From assembly GCA_030581615.1 (NCBI GenBank), contig JAKTTT010000013.1:62001-126000 (forward strand): a stretch of 64,000 nucleotides of DNA. Reading direction: 5' to 3'. Below are positions 1 through 9,949 of this stretch, one piece after another. The notes under the pieces are model-generated. The model ran no database searches and was not told the DNA's origin. It worked only from the letters and a program-made list of their open reading frames with translations. The first letter of the stretch is position 1. Every line of letters starts with the position of its first letter. The translations under genes were made by a program, and so were the position numbers. The stretch comes from Alloascoidea africana (lineage: Eukaryota; Ascomycota; Alloascoideomycetes; Alloascoideales; Alloascoideaceae).

Positions 1-3000
1 GTAGATGCAACACAGTACTATCGCTTTTGATGCATGCACATCGGAATATTTTACTTGTTATTAAAAGAATGAAAATCACAAGACTGTGTTGTAACATAAA
101 TATTTGAAATCTGATACGTTTACCATGGAGGAGAGGGGCAAATCAAAACGGGGAATAAACATTTCGGGGGGAACATATAGATACTGGGCTCTTCTTTTGA
201 TTCCTCGGTATGTCTATGAGCCTGTCTTTGTTTTGTTTTGTTTTGCTTTGTTTGGACCCGTTCAAGAGGTAGAAAATGACTGGAGTTATTTCAAACCAAG
301 AAAAAAATATAACAAGTCATGAGTAATAGTCCTGTATAAGAAAACTAAAACAAGTTCTTAAAATAAGCCCTTGAAGATGTATTTTTAGATAATGGCAAGG
401 TCTAGAGAAAGGATCAGGCCTAGACAAATATGAATATGATATAGACATTGAAAATGCTTGTTGTTTCTATCTTAAGAATTTGATGTGCCAATCGGAATCC
501 GTCTCGCAATCCTAATACAAAGGCTCTAACGATATGATCTAAGAGTAGCCTAATAAATGATTGGATAGATTTGAAAGCTTCAGCTTCGGCTTTTACCGCG
601 CGATCAAAGCACGTTCTCATCTATTCAAATTAATGATCTGGATTATTAGAATTTAGACTGAAAACATTTTGGTGGAATATGAGAACATGCTTTGTGATCT
701 AGTTGTATCTATTCTTTCAGTAAGAAATAGCTTCGTAACATGTCAAATAATCCTTCTCTAAGCTGGACGAGTGGGCGCAGTTCTCCAACATTGGTCTCCC
801 ATAAATAAAAAAATATCAGATCTTACACTGCCTGAAGAGAAACCAAGCCATAATTAGCATTACGTTAAGAATAGAGAATAGAGAATAAAGAATAAAGGAT
901 GTGCTATCTGTTTTGACGATCTAAAATCGCTTTTGAGGGGTAGAATTTGCAAACCTTTCTCTTCTCAGAAACAAAGTACATCGCAATAAGTTTGACAACA
1001 TTTTTTGCTTACCAATCTAAGAAACACCACAATTTCTTGGGAAAGAAGCCCATGAGTATGTATTATAGGTATCTATGAAACCAAAACCCATAATGTACTT
1101 CATATATGAGTGGGCGAGAGTACACTTGAGTTGGCCCTTGTTCCTAGCTTCCTTTGACATTCAACACATCTTTAAGACCCAACCACATAAAACATCTATT
1201 TGCTAATAGTTTTACTAGAATCTCCAGATATTTATGTATCTTATTTATATGTCTTAGTTTCCAACAAGTGCCGCATCGCCGAATAATCAATTCAGTCCCC
1301 ATGGACAGACCGATAGATTGCCACATTTTTACCTCTATCTGCTCATCCACGATTTTTTAAACCTGAAGATGTCGAGAATCCTCTGAAAAAGGAGAAGTTC
1401 TTTCTTTTAATCTTGTCCTTTTGGTCCTCTGGTTCTTGGTAAGTGTTTTATTTTGCCCTCTAAAGTTATTCCACTTTGGCACTCAGGAGAGCTCCCTGAA
1501 ACATGAATTACCAAGTTCCTGTCTTTGTACCTGGTAAATAGCACTACGAAAGGATATTGAAAAGCTACTATGATATCAGGAGATTTGATCTTTCATATGT
1601 ATAGATCGTGGGATAGAGCTTGTGGCTGTTTATTTGTAGCCAAAGAGACCCACGAGTCGACCTCTCATGATCGTCAAGTACTAACATTTGAAATTTGCTC
1701 TTTACTCAGCCAGCTATATATTTATGAAAATGTTGGTTCCTTTAAAGACCGGTATCTTCATCATCCCATCCCTTATCAGTAGTCTTGAACCCCAAACTGT
1801 GGCAGACTGGACTTTGAATACCAACTGCCTATCCGTCCAAAGGCTAGCAGAGGAGAATGGCCATATTGTCAAAACAGAAAACTAAGGGAAAAAATCTTTA
1901 ATCAAACAGGCCAAAAATAAACTCTACCAAAGTCCTTTCTTTGACTGAAGTTAATTCAGATTAGCAGGACGACTTGAGCGCATCTTTTATTCTTGCCTTT
2001 TTAATGTAGTCCGACTGACATAGTAGATCTTAGAAGCCTTCTACGGACCAAGTTTTGAGTGTCATTAGATAGCCTAGACAGCACAGATTATTATGGACAT
2101 TACTTTTTGACAAAATGTTGTGAGGTCGGAACAAAGTCATGTTAAAGATGATCGTTAGGTGAAGCTGGAGAAGGTGAACTGTTCACCGTGCGGTGCACCG
2201 CTAACCAGTGACATTTTAGTTTGTGCCAAATACTATTGAATGAACGTGTTGCTTTGGCATAGAATTGCAATAGCTCCAATCTTTTGGTCACATATCTGTG
2301 GCTTACCTGTTTGCGAAGGTTTAAATTATGATTATTACTGGAATCATCAATGCTGGGACATTGTATAATAATTGAGAAGATTTACTTGATTTTAAACATA
2401 GGCTCAGCTTGGATTTTAATTACAATCCACAATTTTATTCGGAACTTCTTTCTCAACATATTTTATCCCCTTTTTAACTTAGGTTAAGCAAGCTCCTATT
2501 TATTAATGTCGAAATGATTTTTTTAGTCCAGTTATTCCCAAATCAGCATATATAATTGTTCTTGACCTTCAAGGTTTGGGATAAAACTTATCACTTCTGG
2601 GACAAGTTAAACAGGCACAAATGATTTTCACCAGTATCATTAATAAAAAAATGCTGAGGTGAAAAGACTGCTACCAAGCAAAAAAGGACTGATTTGGCAG
2701 CATTATAAGAACTGGCCATTTAACAGGTAGAAATAAGCTAAATCATATGAACGCAACACAGACCGAGACCAACTTTAGTATCTATTATTTACACATCGCT
2801 ATCTATAGTGGCAATTAAAGAGGTTTGGCTTGTTAAACCATCTTGGTGTCTAGTAGGGCAATTGTGAAAAGAGCAATAAAACATATAATTTTGCAAAATA
2901 CAACAAATAAACATAATCTAGCAATATTAACAAACAATAAGACAAAAAACAAATATATCTAGTTTCTCCGTATCTCCCCAATGAATGGCGTAGTAATAAG

Positions 3001-3882
3001 ATGATGTTGAGTTTCCAGTGTTGAATGTTGCCGGCAATTCGAAGGGAACAGTGAATTGTTGGTTGGCGTTGTTGAATAGGCAGTTTCATAAGCCGCCGCA
3101 ATTTATTCCTTCAAATCAAGAATCTATAACTATATAACAACTCATAAATGAATAAAGAAGTAAAAAAAAGTGAACCAAAATCTACCCCGAGTCTAACATC
3201 TGAAAATAGAAGACTGCTTTCGCATGCTTGAGATTGCGAACTATGATGACTCCTTGAACCTTCGTTAGCGGAGAATCCAATGATAGGACTGAGCTCCAAA
3301 ATCGGTGGAACGCAGTTTTCCCAGTTCAAGTCCCCCCGCTACACTTTTTGGCCACCGGTTTGTCATTTTCAACCAGATAGAGAAATCTCTGGTTTCCCTG
3401 TGTGTAGATACGTGTGGTATTGGCATAGGTCAAGCAGAGCTGGGCTTCCATTGCTACAGTCCTTCGGTCAAGGGATTCACCTCTTTCTCGTGGTCCTCTG
3501 AATCGCGATTGCAAGCCGAGCGTGATCCGGACAGCCTTCATCTCTTACTGGTCGCACATGGTCCAGAGTAGAAGTGGTTAGAGGAAGAAAAAAGAGAGTT
3601 GAGTCGAAACCTGGCCTATCTTATAGACTTATTTCCCAAAACAATTTCTGTTATACGACTTGGGAAAGTCCATCTTGTTCACTTTCAATTTTCCAGCTCA
3701 TCTCTTCTTCTCCACATACGTGGTGGATCAAAGAGCAGACAGAATAAGGTTAAAACAATTCCACAACATCTGCTTATTATCTAAATATACGTTCTCGTTA
3801 ATCTAATTCTGTTGTTGTGTAGTTTCTAGTGGAGCATTCCTGGCTATATCCCACTATACTCTATGTTACATTCATTATAGAA
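1..3882. other. gene-poor left block
   Basis: No intact gene is visible in these 3.9 kb on either strand. Short ORFs (at most about 90 codons) overlap one another and look like chance. The only recognisable content is a decayed pogo-type transposase relic on the minus strand around 1.2-2.1 kb, listed separately, and two adjacent short palindromes at 2173-2201. I see no tRNA-like A/B boxes, but a covariance search was not possible. Confidence 0.6.
1230..2100 (-). pseudogene. decayed Fot1/pogo transposase relic (copy A)
   Basis: Read on the minus strand, broken pieces of a pogo/Fot1 (Tc1/mariner superfamily) transposase appear in the right order. Near 2.06-1.98 kb is a CENP-B/psq-like helix-turn-helix, KASKIYYVSRTTLKR. 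Near 1.93-1.83 kb is the stretch LTSVKERTLVEFIFGLF followed by NMAILLC, matching the LTQIEEETLVKFILDL...DMAN block of the better copy at 3.9-5.0 kb. Near 1.69-1.65 kb is LVLDDHERS, which resembles the second DDE aspartate block (LxLDGHxSH). Near 1.28-1.24 kb is RRCGTCWKLRHINK, a wrecked zinc knuckle resembling the CRNCGKAGHN tail of the better copy. Many stops and frame changes separate the pieces. Unlike the clean copy, this relic retains DDE-domain sequence. Assignment rests on ordered by-eye similarity. Confidence 0.6.
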
Positions 3883-3884
3883 TA

Positions 3885-3919
3885 ACGTGGTTTATATGCG
3901 AGCGAATCACTTTCCACAA
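3885..3919 (+). repeat. left terminal inverted repeat of pogo element
   Basis: 35 bp, identical to the reverse complement of 4940-4974. It is preceded by the TA target-site duplication at 3883-3884. Confidence 0.93.
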
Positions 3920-3966
3920 TCCTGCCAAACTCCTTAAATAATTATTAATTTCTTCTACCACATAAT

Positions 3967-4857
3967 ATGTATTCAAATTCTAAAGAAGCTAATCTCATCT
4001 TTGCCATCCAGGCTATTAAACAAGACCCAAAACTCAGCATACGGAAAGCTGCCCAGATCTACCATGTTCCCTATTCAACACTATACACTAGGATGAATGG
4101 AACAGCTGATATTCCTGCCAATTCGATGCGGTTGACCCAGATAGAAGAGGAGACTCTAGTCAAGTTCATTCTTGACCTTGTTGCCCGAGGATTTCCTCCC
4201 CGCCTCTCTGGTGTTGAAGATATGGCCAATCCTGCTCGCAGAGCGTGACGGCGGAAGCTCTGGGCTACACACTTCGTCAAGCGACAACCAGAGCTCAAGA
4301 CACGCTTTAATCGCGAATACGACTACCAAAGGGCCCAGTGCGAAGATCCAGTCGCGATAAACGCGTGGTTTCAGCTTGTGGCGAATATGAGAGCCAAGTA
4401 TGGTGTTGCTGATACCGATTTCTACAGCTTGGGTCTCTTCGACACCACAGACCCTTCCACGGGCGCTTCACAGTCTGTCTACACCAAAGATCGAATTTCC
4501 CGACACCAGAACAGCTCTCCAACATTAATTTATGAAGCTGTTGACAAGATTGCTAATGGAACTCAGTCTTTTATGGACCAGGTAGCCCTCCTGCGTGCTG
4601 AGAATAGGTCACTTCGCGAGGCGAATGAGAGACTGAGCAAGCGCCGGAGGACCAAAAAGACACGCTTACAGCAAGGAGGAGCCCTTTCTGTAGGAGAAGG
4701 TCAAGACCTTACAGCTCAGAAGGAGGTGTATAAGCAGGTAGCTCATGAAACAAGGCAATCTGGTGGTGCTTCGAGGCCAGCTGCGGCGACTGTTCGGCGA
4801 TGCCGTAATTGCGGGAAAGCTGGTCATAATTTGCGGACTTGTACAAAAGATACATAA
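3967..4857 (+). pseudogene. internally deleted pogo/Fot1 transposase
   Basis: The first 93 codons (3967-4248) carry the psq/CENP-B helix-turn-helix and the block LTQIEEETLVKFILDL...GFPPRLSGVEDMAN. The reading frame then appears shifted for about 30 bases: the expected LLAERDGG text is in the next frame at roughly 4215-4240, and the stop at 4246-4248 follows from this. The original frame resumes before 4270 with THFVKRQPELKTRFNREYDY, and an uninterrupted C-terminal piece runs to 4857. Between FYSL and GLFDTTDPS the whole DDE catalytic core (about 250 residues in the family) is deleted. The remaining DNA-binding part could still bind the terminal repeats if expressed, but the protein cannot transpose. 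The CCHC knuckle at the C-terminus is typical of fungal pogo transposases. Confidence 0.85.
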
Positions 4858-4939
4858 ATGTCTGGAGATTCAGATAAGGGTAATAGAGAGTAGAATTTTA
4901 TTGTGTTTGTATTTTTATTGTCTGTTATATTAAGATAGG

Positions 4940-4974
4940 TTGTGGAAAGTGATTCGCTCGCATATAAACCACGT
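4940..4974 (-). repeat. right terminal inverted repeat of pogo element
   Basis: 35 bp, perfect inverted copy of 3885-3919, followed by TA at 4975-4976. Confidence 0.93.
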
Positions 4975-4976
4975 TA

Positions 4977-5580
4977 CACTTTCATTTGTTCCTTTTGTGT
5001 CTTCTGTGAAAGCTAATTTGGATTCTATTAATTATTCTGAGGCTGAGAGTGTAAGGAAAATTCATTCACGATAGTAAAGTTCTGGGAAGTGTGACATACG
5101 TTAAAGAATCTTTCCAATCATTATTCATGATTAAGGAAAATTGCAAAAACAAAAAATAAAAAAACTTTGATCTGATATTTATCATGAAGTACATTACTAA
5201 CGACAAAAATAAATAACTAAAGTTATAGCAACAAAAAAAAAAAGCAATAGCGTTAGAAACCCTTACAAATAGCTTTACTAAACTGATCAATCTGCATGAT
5301 TACAACAATTTCAACTCAAAACCGTATTATTCTCGAGACAAAAAGGAGAGCGAAAAAAATAAAAAACACCAAAAAAATCATGAATGTAAAACAAATGTTG
5401 AATACAACAAATCTGGGGAATAAAAGAAGCTCAATATAGCAAAGAAAAAACAATATCAACAAAAAGTCTAGGAATGCTTTAAAAAAAGTCACTTTATGGT
5501 ATCAAGAGAAGAAGACAAAAGAATGTTGAAATGAAATGAACAATGCGAAAAGAATCGGTTTTGTTGGGTTTTTGTTTTTG
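4977..5580. other. intergenic spacer
   Basis: AT-rich spacer between the transposon and the 3' end of the next gene. It contains A-runs and no coding signal. Confidence 0.6.
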
Positions 5581-8500
5581 TTAGGCCCTTGTTGTATCTG
5601 AATTTTTACTCACTGTTTTTGTTTCGCTTGCTAATGGTGATGATTCTGCTGATGCTGCTATAGGTGTTGTTACCGTTTTCGTTTTCCTTTGAGAATTCAA
5701 GCCACGTCGTTTATGCATTGTAGAAACAATTTGTTGTCTTAAACCACCAGCTCCTGATCCTGTACTTTTCCTTGCACCAACAGTTCTTCTCCTTTTCCTC
5801 TTTGTCATGACTTTTAAAAGTGCAGTGATTCGAAGCGATAATTCTTGTTTTGTCACATCGGGGAATGCCTCTATGATCGATTCGGGTACTTCCTGTATCA
5901 CATTCCGTCGGATTATCAATTGGCCCTTTTCGTTATAATCCCTTTGGATAGAACCAGACATACCTCTGTTTGCCTTTGGAAGTTTGATTTTCTCAATGCG
6001 GATTAACTGAGCCAACAAATCCCAATGCTGTGATCCCCAGTTTTCATTTGTTGCCAAGAGATCCATCAATTCTAAATCGGTGTCTGGCTCAGAACTGTTG
6101 TAGTGGAAATCAAATGAGGAATCCACGTCTGAAGCATCACTGCTTACATCACTCCCAGCTCCAGCTCCTGTACTGGCTCCTGTTATAGTTGTCCTACGTA
6201 GTCGTTTACCCCTATCAGGGAAAGTTATTCCTGGAGCCGTTGATCGATGGGGCACAGTTGCAGAAGGTTCCACTCGAGTTGTCGAAGCATGTGGTGTAGA
6301 AATGGTGGTTGGATTAGCAGAGCTCACTTTCTCAGCATTGCCACGATGTTCTTTTCCATTTTCATTCTCATCTTCGTTCATAGCCACCTGGGTTGATGAA
6401 GATCCCACTGTTGCATTCTCACTGGCTGCATTCAACACCTCATCCAACATAGGTTCTTCAGTTGTGGCCTTTGGAGTTTCATCACGAGTTTCATCACCCT
6501 CAGTAGGCAGCATCGTGGAATCAGTCACGATCGAATCTTCATTTTCATCATTATAAACCGTTTCCTGTTGCTTTGTAGCCCCGGCTCTGGTCTTCCCACC
6601 TTTGGTTTGTGCTTGAGTCTTACCGCGCTTCTGCGGTGTTTGCCTCGGTTTCCTTGGTTTCCTCGCTCTCTTTTGCCGCTGTTCAGGCTCAGTTTGTACA
6701 CTGGTTTCCATAGGAGGAGGAGCACCCATACTCCCCATATACATTGGATGATAAAAAGGATGAGGTTGAACATAAGGTGATGGCGTAGCATAATAAGGCA
6801 TTAGAGCATGGCTCAGTTGTTGAGTTGGAACCTGATGAGCATTCTCATTACTGTTTAGCGATTTTGTGATGACTCTAATCTCACTGTCCGGCGTTGGATT
6901 GCAAATCACAACGGTTGGTGAAGATGCGTTAGGTCCAACAGGAATGTGAGGTCCCATTGGGAACCCCGCCATTGGTGAGCCCACTCTGTTGACATAGGTC
7001 ACTTCGCTATGATGGTGAATCAAAGGCGAGTGGGTAATACTGGGAGAAGCGCGTATTTCATGACTGTGAGAATGAGAAAGAGGGATGGATAACGGTAGTG
7101 GTGGTTGGTATGGGGAATGGGGATGGGACGCTGGGAAAACGGGAATGAGAGGAGTTACCGATTGGGCACGATCAATTGGATGAGCAGGTAAGCCATTATT
7201 GACCGATCCCGGAGGTTGTGGGTATATCTGTAAACCATTGATTTGACCAGGTAAAGACTCAGTTCGTAAATGGCCTCTAGGAGGGCCGACTTCTGTATAT
7301 GCGGGACTTTGAGGAGGAAGTGGGTATCCAGGCTGGATTATTGTCGGTGGTGGTGACATTGAACCTTGAGCCATTGGGGTCATTGTGAACGACTGTGACC
7401 TTGAATGTGACGGTTGAGGACCAGGACCAGGACCAGGACCAATGCCTTCTCCTGCCATGGTAGGTTGGTGAGGTGGGAAGAGGAAGGTTGGGGTTTTTTG
7501 AGGAGAGACAGCTCTTGGGTTAGGCGTGATGAATGCCTGGTCTGTCTCAGCACCATGGGCATCTCTCTTCTCGATTGGGATTGACACAAAAGAAGATGAG
7601 ATGGGAGGTTGAGAAACTGCTTGATCAGGAGCAGCGTCTGTCATGATAACATCGTTTGAGGTTCCAGTACCACTAGGATTCTCAAAGGCACTCTTCGGTA
7701 TGTTGTTGTCTGGGAAATTCGGCGATCTTCTTAGCTCCTGATGACCTCCCGTTTCAACACCAATTATCTGAGTATCTGGAAGTTCATGTTGCACGTCATC
7801 CATTATCAAATCTCCGACTTGATCTTGTTCCTGAAAACTGTTCATAACTTGCAACTGTGCTTTAGCTACGAAAACAGGGTTTGCCTCAATTTTCTCATCA
7901 TTCTTAACTTGCAGTTTCATACTTTTGCGTCTTACTCGTTTTGGTTCTTCCTCATTTTTTTTGCCTTTCACTGGCGTCTTTTTTGTAGCTTTCTTCTGCT
8001 TTGCAACAGTTGCCATTGGCTTGTTTAGAGTACTGGATTCAGCTTTAAAGGCATCGACAGGACCCAAACTAACGCTTTTTCTCTTTTTTCTTCGATTTTT
8101 CTTTTCGCGCGGTTCCTCCAGTTCCTCCTCCGAGATTTCTTCATCAGCTCCGTCATAAACATACTCTTTATCTTCTTTATCTTCTACCAGTTCTTCTTCT
8201 TCTTCTTCTTCTTCTTCTTCTTCTTCTTCATCATCATCATCTCCAGTGATCATAGCATCTTCAAGTTCTTCCCTTTCTTCCTGTGGTTGAACTTTGTTTT
8301 GTTCATTGTCAACCTCGCCTTGAAAATTTTCATCTGAATCTGAATCAATCGTAATTGGGCTTTCCAGAGGTAACTTATCCAACTTTGAAGATTCCTTTGG
8401 GTCCTCTGGTTTTCCATTCTCACCTGTCTGCATCTTATCACTCTTCTTGCGCCTACCAGTGGTACTCTTCCGTATCCTTGTGCTTTTTCTCCGGGATCTC

Positions 8501-9396
8501 CTGGGCTGTTCCTTTTCACTTTGCACATTCTCTTCTCCTTCAGATTGGGCTAGCGGGTCGTCTTTGGAAACAACACGTAGAGAGCCATTCACATCGACGA
8601 TTTTGAGTTCCTTTCCTGAAGAAGGAGGGTTTGAATTTACATCTGCACCATTCTCTAGCTGCCGATGGTCTGGATCGGAACCTGCATCATCAACATTGTC
8701 GTGGTTCCTGGTTTGATCCGCAGCAACATTCCCAAGGACAGGGGCAGAATTGAAGTCTTGCTCTTCCATTTCTGTTTCTATTTGCAGGCCAGATTTTCTA
8801 TTTCTGGGTTTTGTTTGTTTTTTTCTGGAGGGCATTGGGCTGCTGTGTAGGGACCTGAAGTAGTCGTTGAAAGTTTGTATAATTCCACCTCTGCTTGCAG
8901 TCGCGTTGGGATCCAAGGGCACCTTTGTAGTACTACTGTGGAGTGGGCTTTGAGGGAGATTGTCGTTGTTGTTGTTGATGTTGTTGTTGTTGCCACCAGG
9001 CATGTATGAAGGGGGAGAAGATGGAGACATGGGTGAAAAGTCTCCAGCACCGTACGGTTCTTCCTCCATCTGCTCTTCACTCAGGTTCGACGCGGCACGT
9101 GCATGGGCTTTTCGACCGACGGTCTTTCGCATTGAACGAGAGCCTCTGGGCGAAGCGGCGGCGGTGGCCTGGGGAGTCGCTGAGATGGACTTGGGTCGGA
9201 ACGAGGAAGAGCGTCGTTTCCTGGCGCCCCTGTCATGTGCGTGGTGGATGTTAGATCGCGACTTGAGCTTGGAGTAGTAGATGTAGCCCTTGGGGGTTGG
9301 GGACAGTACGGCCAGGGGATCGGGCGACGGAGACCGTGACCGTGACAGGGCACCTCGCGCAGCGGCCGTGACGGGCTCGGGGGTCTTGAAGGACAT
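5581..9396 (-). CDS. large low-complexity nuclear-type protein, family unknown
   Basis: A 1,271-residue protein whose ATG at 9396 follows a GC-rich promoter. I do not recognise the family. The N-terminus is Ser/Pro/Arg-rich with the short ordered motif PTPKGYIYYSKLKSRSN. The middle has many basic clusters (RRSRRKSTRIRKSTTGRRKK), a 13-glutamate run at about residues 390-402 followed by aspartates, and proline/histidine-rich text. A second basic block (RARKPRKPRQTPQKRGK) recalls an AT-hook-like or nuclear-localisation region. The only part that looks folded is near the C-terminus: FDFHYNSSEPDTDLELMDLL followed by NWGSQHWDLLAQLIRIEKIK and a helical segment ending TKQELSLRITALLKVMTKRKRRR. Composition suggests a chromatin or transcription-associated protein; this is inference only. 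It is intact, with no frame damage. Confidence 0.75.
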   Translation of the reverse strand: MSFKTPEPVTAAARGALSRSRSPSPDPLAVLSPTPKGYIYYSKLKSRSNIHHAHDRGARKRRSSSFRPKSISATPQATAAASPRGSRSMRKTVGRKAHARAASNLSEEQMEEEPYGAGDFSPMSPSSPPSYMPGGNNNNINNNNDNLPQSPLHSSTTKVPLDPNATASRGGIIQTFNDYFRSLHSSPMPSRKKQTKPRNRKSGLQIETEMEEQDFNSAPVLGNVAADQTRNHDNVDDAGSDPDHRQLENGADVNSNPPSSGKELKIVDVNGSLRVVSKDDPLAQSEGEENVQSEKEQPRRSRRKSTRIRKSTTGRRKKSDKMQTGENGKPEDPKESSKLDKLPLESPITIDSDSDENFQGEVDNEQNKVQPQEEREELEDAMITGDDDDEEEEEEEEEEEEELVEDKEDKEYVYDGADEEISEEELEEPREKKNRRKKRKSVSLGPVDAFKAESSTLNKPMATVAKQKKATKKTPVKGKKNEEEPKRVRRKSMKLQVKNDEKIEANPVFVAKAQLQVMNSFQEQDQVGDLIMDDVQHELPDTQIIGVETGGHQELRRSPNFPDNNIPKSAFENPSGTGTSNDVIMTDAAPDQAVSQPPISSSFVSIPIEKRDAHGAETDQAFITPNPRAVSPQKTPTFLFPPHQPTMAGEGIGPGPGPGPQPSHSRSQSFTMTPMAQGSMSPPPTIIQPGYPLPPQSPAYTEVGPPRGHLRTESLPGQINGLQIYPQPPGSVNNGLPAHPIDRAQSVTPLIPVFPASHPHSPYQPPLPLSIPLSHSHSHEIRASPSITHSPLIHHHSEVTYVNRVGSPMAGFPMGPHIPVGPNASSPTVVICNPTPDSEIRVITKSLNSNENAHQVPTQQLSHALMPYYATPSPYVQPHPFYHPMYMGSMGAPPPMETSVQTEPEQRQKRARKPRKPRQTPQKRGKTQAQTKGGKTRAGATKQQETVYNDENEDSIVTDSTMLPTEGDETRDETPKATTEEPMLDEVLNAASENATVGSSSTQVAMNEDENENGKEHRGNAEKVSSANPTTISTPHASTTRVEPSATVPHRSTAPGITFPDRGKRLRRTTITGASTGAGAGSDVSSDASDVDSSFDFHYNSSEPDTDLELMDLLATNENWGSQHWDLLAQLIRIEKIKLPKANRGMSGSIQRDYNEKGQLIIRRNVIQEVPESIIEAFPDVTKQELSLRITALLKVMTKRKRRRTVGARKSTGSGAGGLRQQIVSTMHKRRGLNSQRKTKTVTTPIAASAESSPLASETKTVSKNSDTTRA
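8191..8229 (-). repeat. GAA (Glu) trinucleotide microsatellite in coding sequence
   Basis: Thirteen TTC units on the plus strand encode a Glu13 run in the 1,271-residue protein, followed by a short GAT (Asp) run. The length is likely to vary between strains. Confidence 0.9.
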
Positions 9397-9949
9397 GGCC
9401 GGTCGCGAGTGGTTTGTTTAGTTCTGTTTAGGCCAGCTCCCGCCGGTGGCCGCTTCACGAGCCGCCCGCGATGGAGCGGATGGGTGCACAAGTGCCGCGG
9501 ACGGCGCGTGCACAGGCGACACGCTGTGACACGCCTGCTGTCTGTTTTCTACTACAGTCTGTGAGGAACATTGATATTAGATAAGATATGATCATAGTCA
9601 TCAATGGTTTAAGATCTCGAAATGTATCTATGGAGATTCTAAGGATCAACCCCAGCTTTCGCTCACATGCGATACAGCCGTGAACCCATTCCAACTGATT
9701 CTCCTTGCTCAACATGAACCTGTCAATTAACCTAATCCAAATGAACTCCTCATTTAGTTCGCCCCGGTATACCATCGTAGCTGAAATCGAATGCTATAGC
9801 AGTGCTGCTATATATATATGAAGAGTTGGTCTAAAATCTCCAGCCGTTCCAAGCCCGAGCCACCACGCCGGGTAACCCGCACATATATTGGATCTGCTCC
9901 TCCCCAAAGCCGCCTGAGCAGTTCGCAGCCAGCCAAAAAAGCCTAAATC
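9397..9949. other. divergent promoter region
   Basis: 553 bp separate two divergent start codons. GC-rich near the minus gene, AT-rich in the middle. It contains the palindromic CCGGGTAACCCG at 9868-9879 and alternating TA sequence at 9814-9823. No coding signal. Confidence 0.6.
9868..9879. promoter_or_regulatory. Reb1-like site (CCGGGTAACCCG)
   Basis: A perfect palindrome containing the Reb1 core CGGGTAA on both strands, 71 bp upstream of the TPR-gene ATG. Reb1 is a general regulatory factor that clears nucleosomes at yeast promoters. The same core recurs in three other promoters of this window. Confidence 0.55.

Larger units (their letters stand above)
3885..4974 (+). mobile_element. non-autonomous Fot1/pogo DNA transposon
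   Basis: A 1,090-bp element is bounded by perfect 35-bp terminal inverted repeats (3885-3919 and 4940-4974, starting ACGTGGTTTATATGCG). A TA dinucleotide flanks each side (3883-3884 and 4975-4976), the target duplication expected of Tc1/mariner. Inside, the plus strand encodes the two ends of a pogo/Fot1 transposase. At 3967-4248 is a psq/CENP-B-type DNA-binding N-terminus (LSIRKAAQIYHVPYSTLY). From about 4270 the text resumes as HFVKRQPELKTRFNREYDYQ and runs to a leucine-rich coil and a C-terminal CCHC knuckle (CRNCGKAGHNLRTC, stop at 4857). The DDE catalytic domain is missing: the text passes from AKYGVADTDFYSL directly to the C-terminal tail. Identical repeats suggest recent movement powered by a full copy elsewhere. 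Confidence 0.9.
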
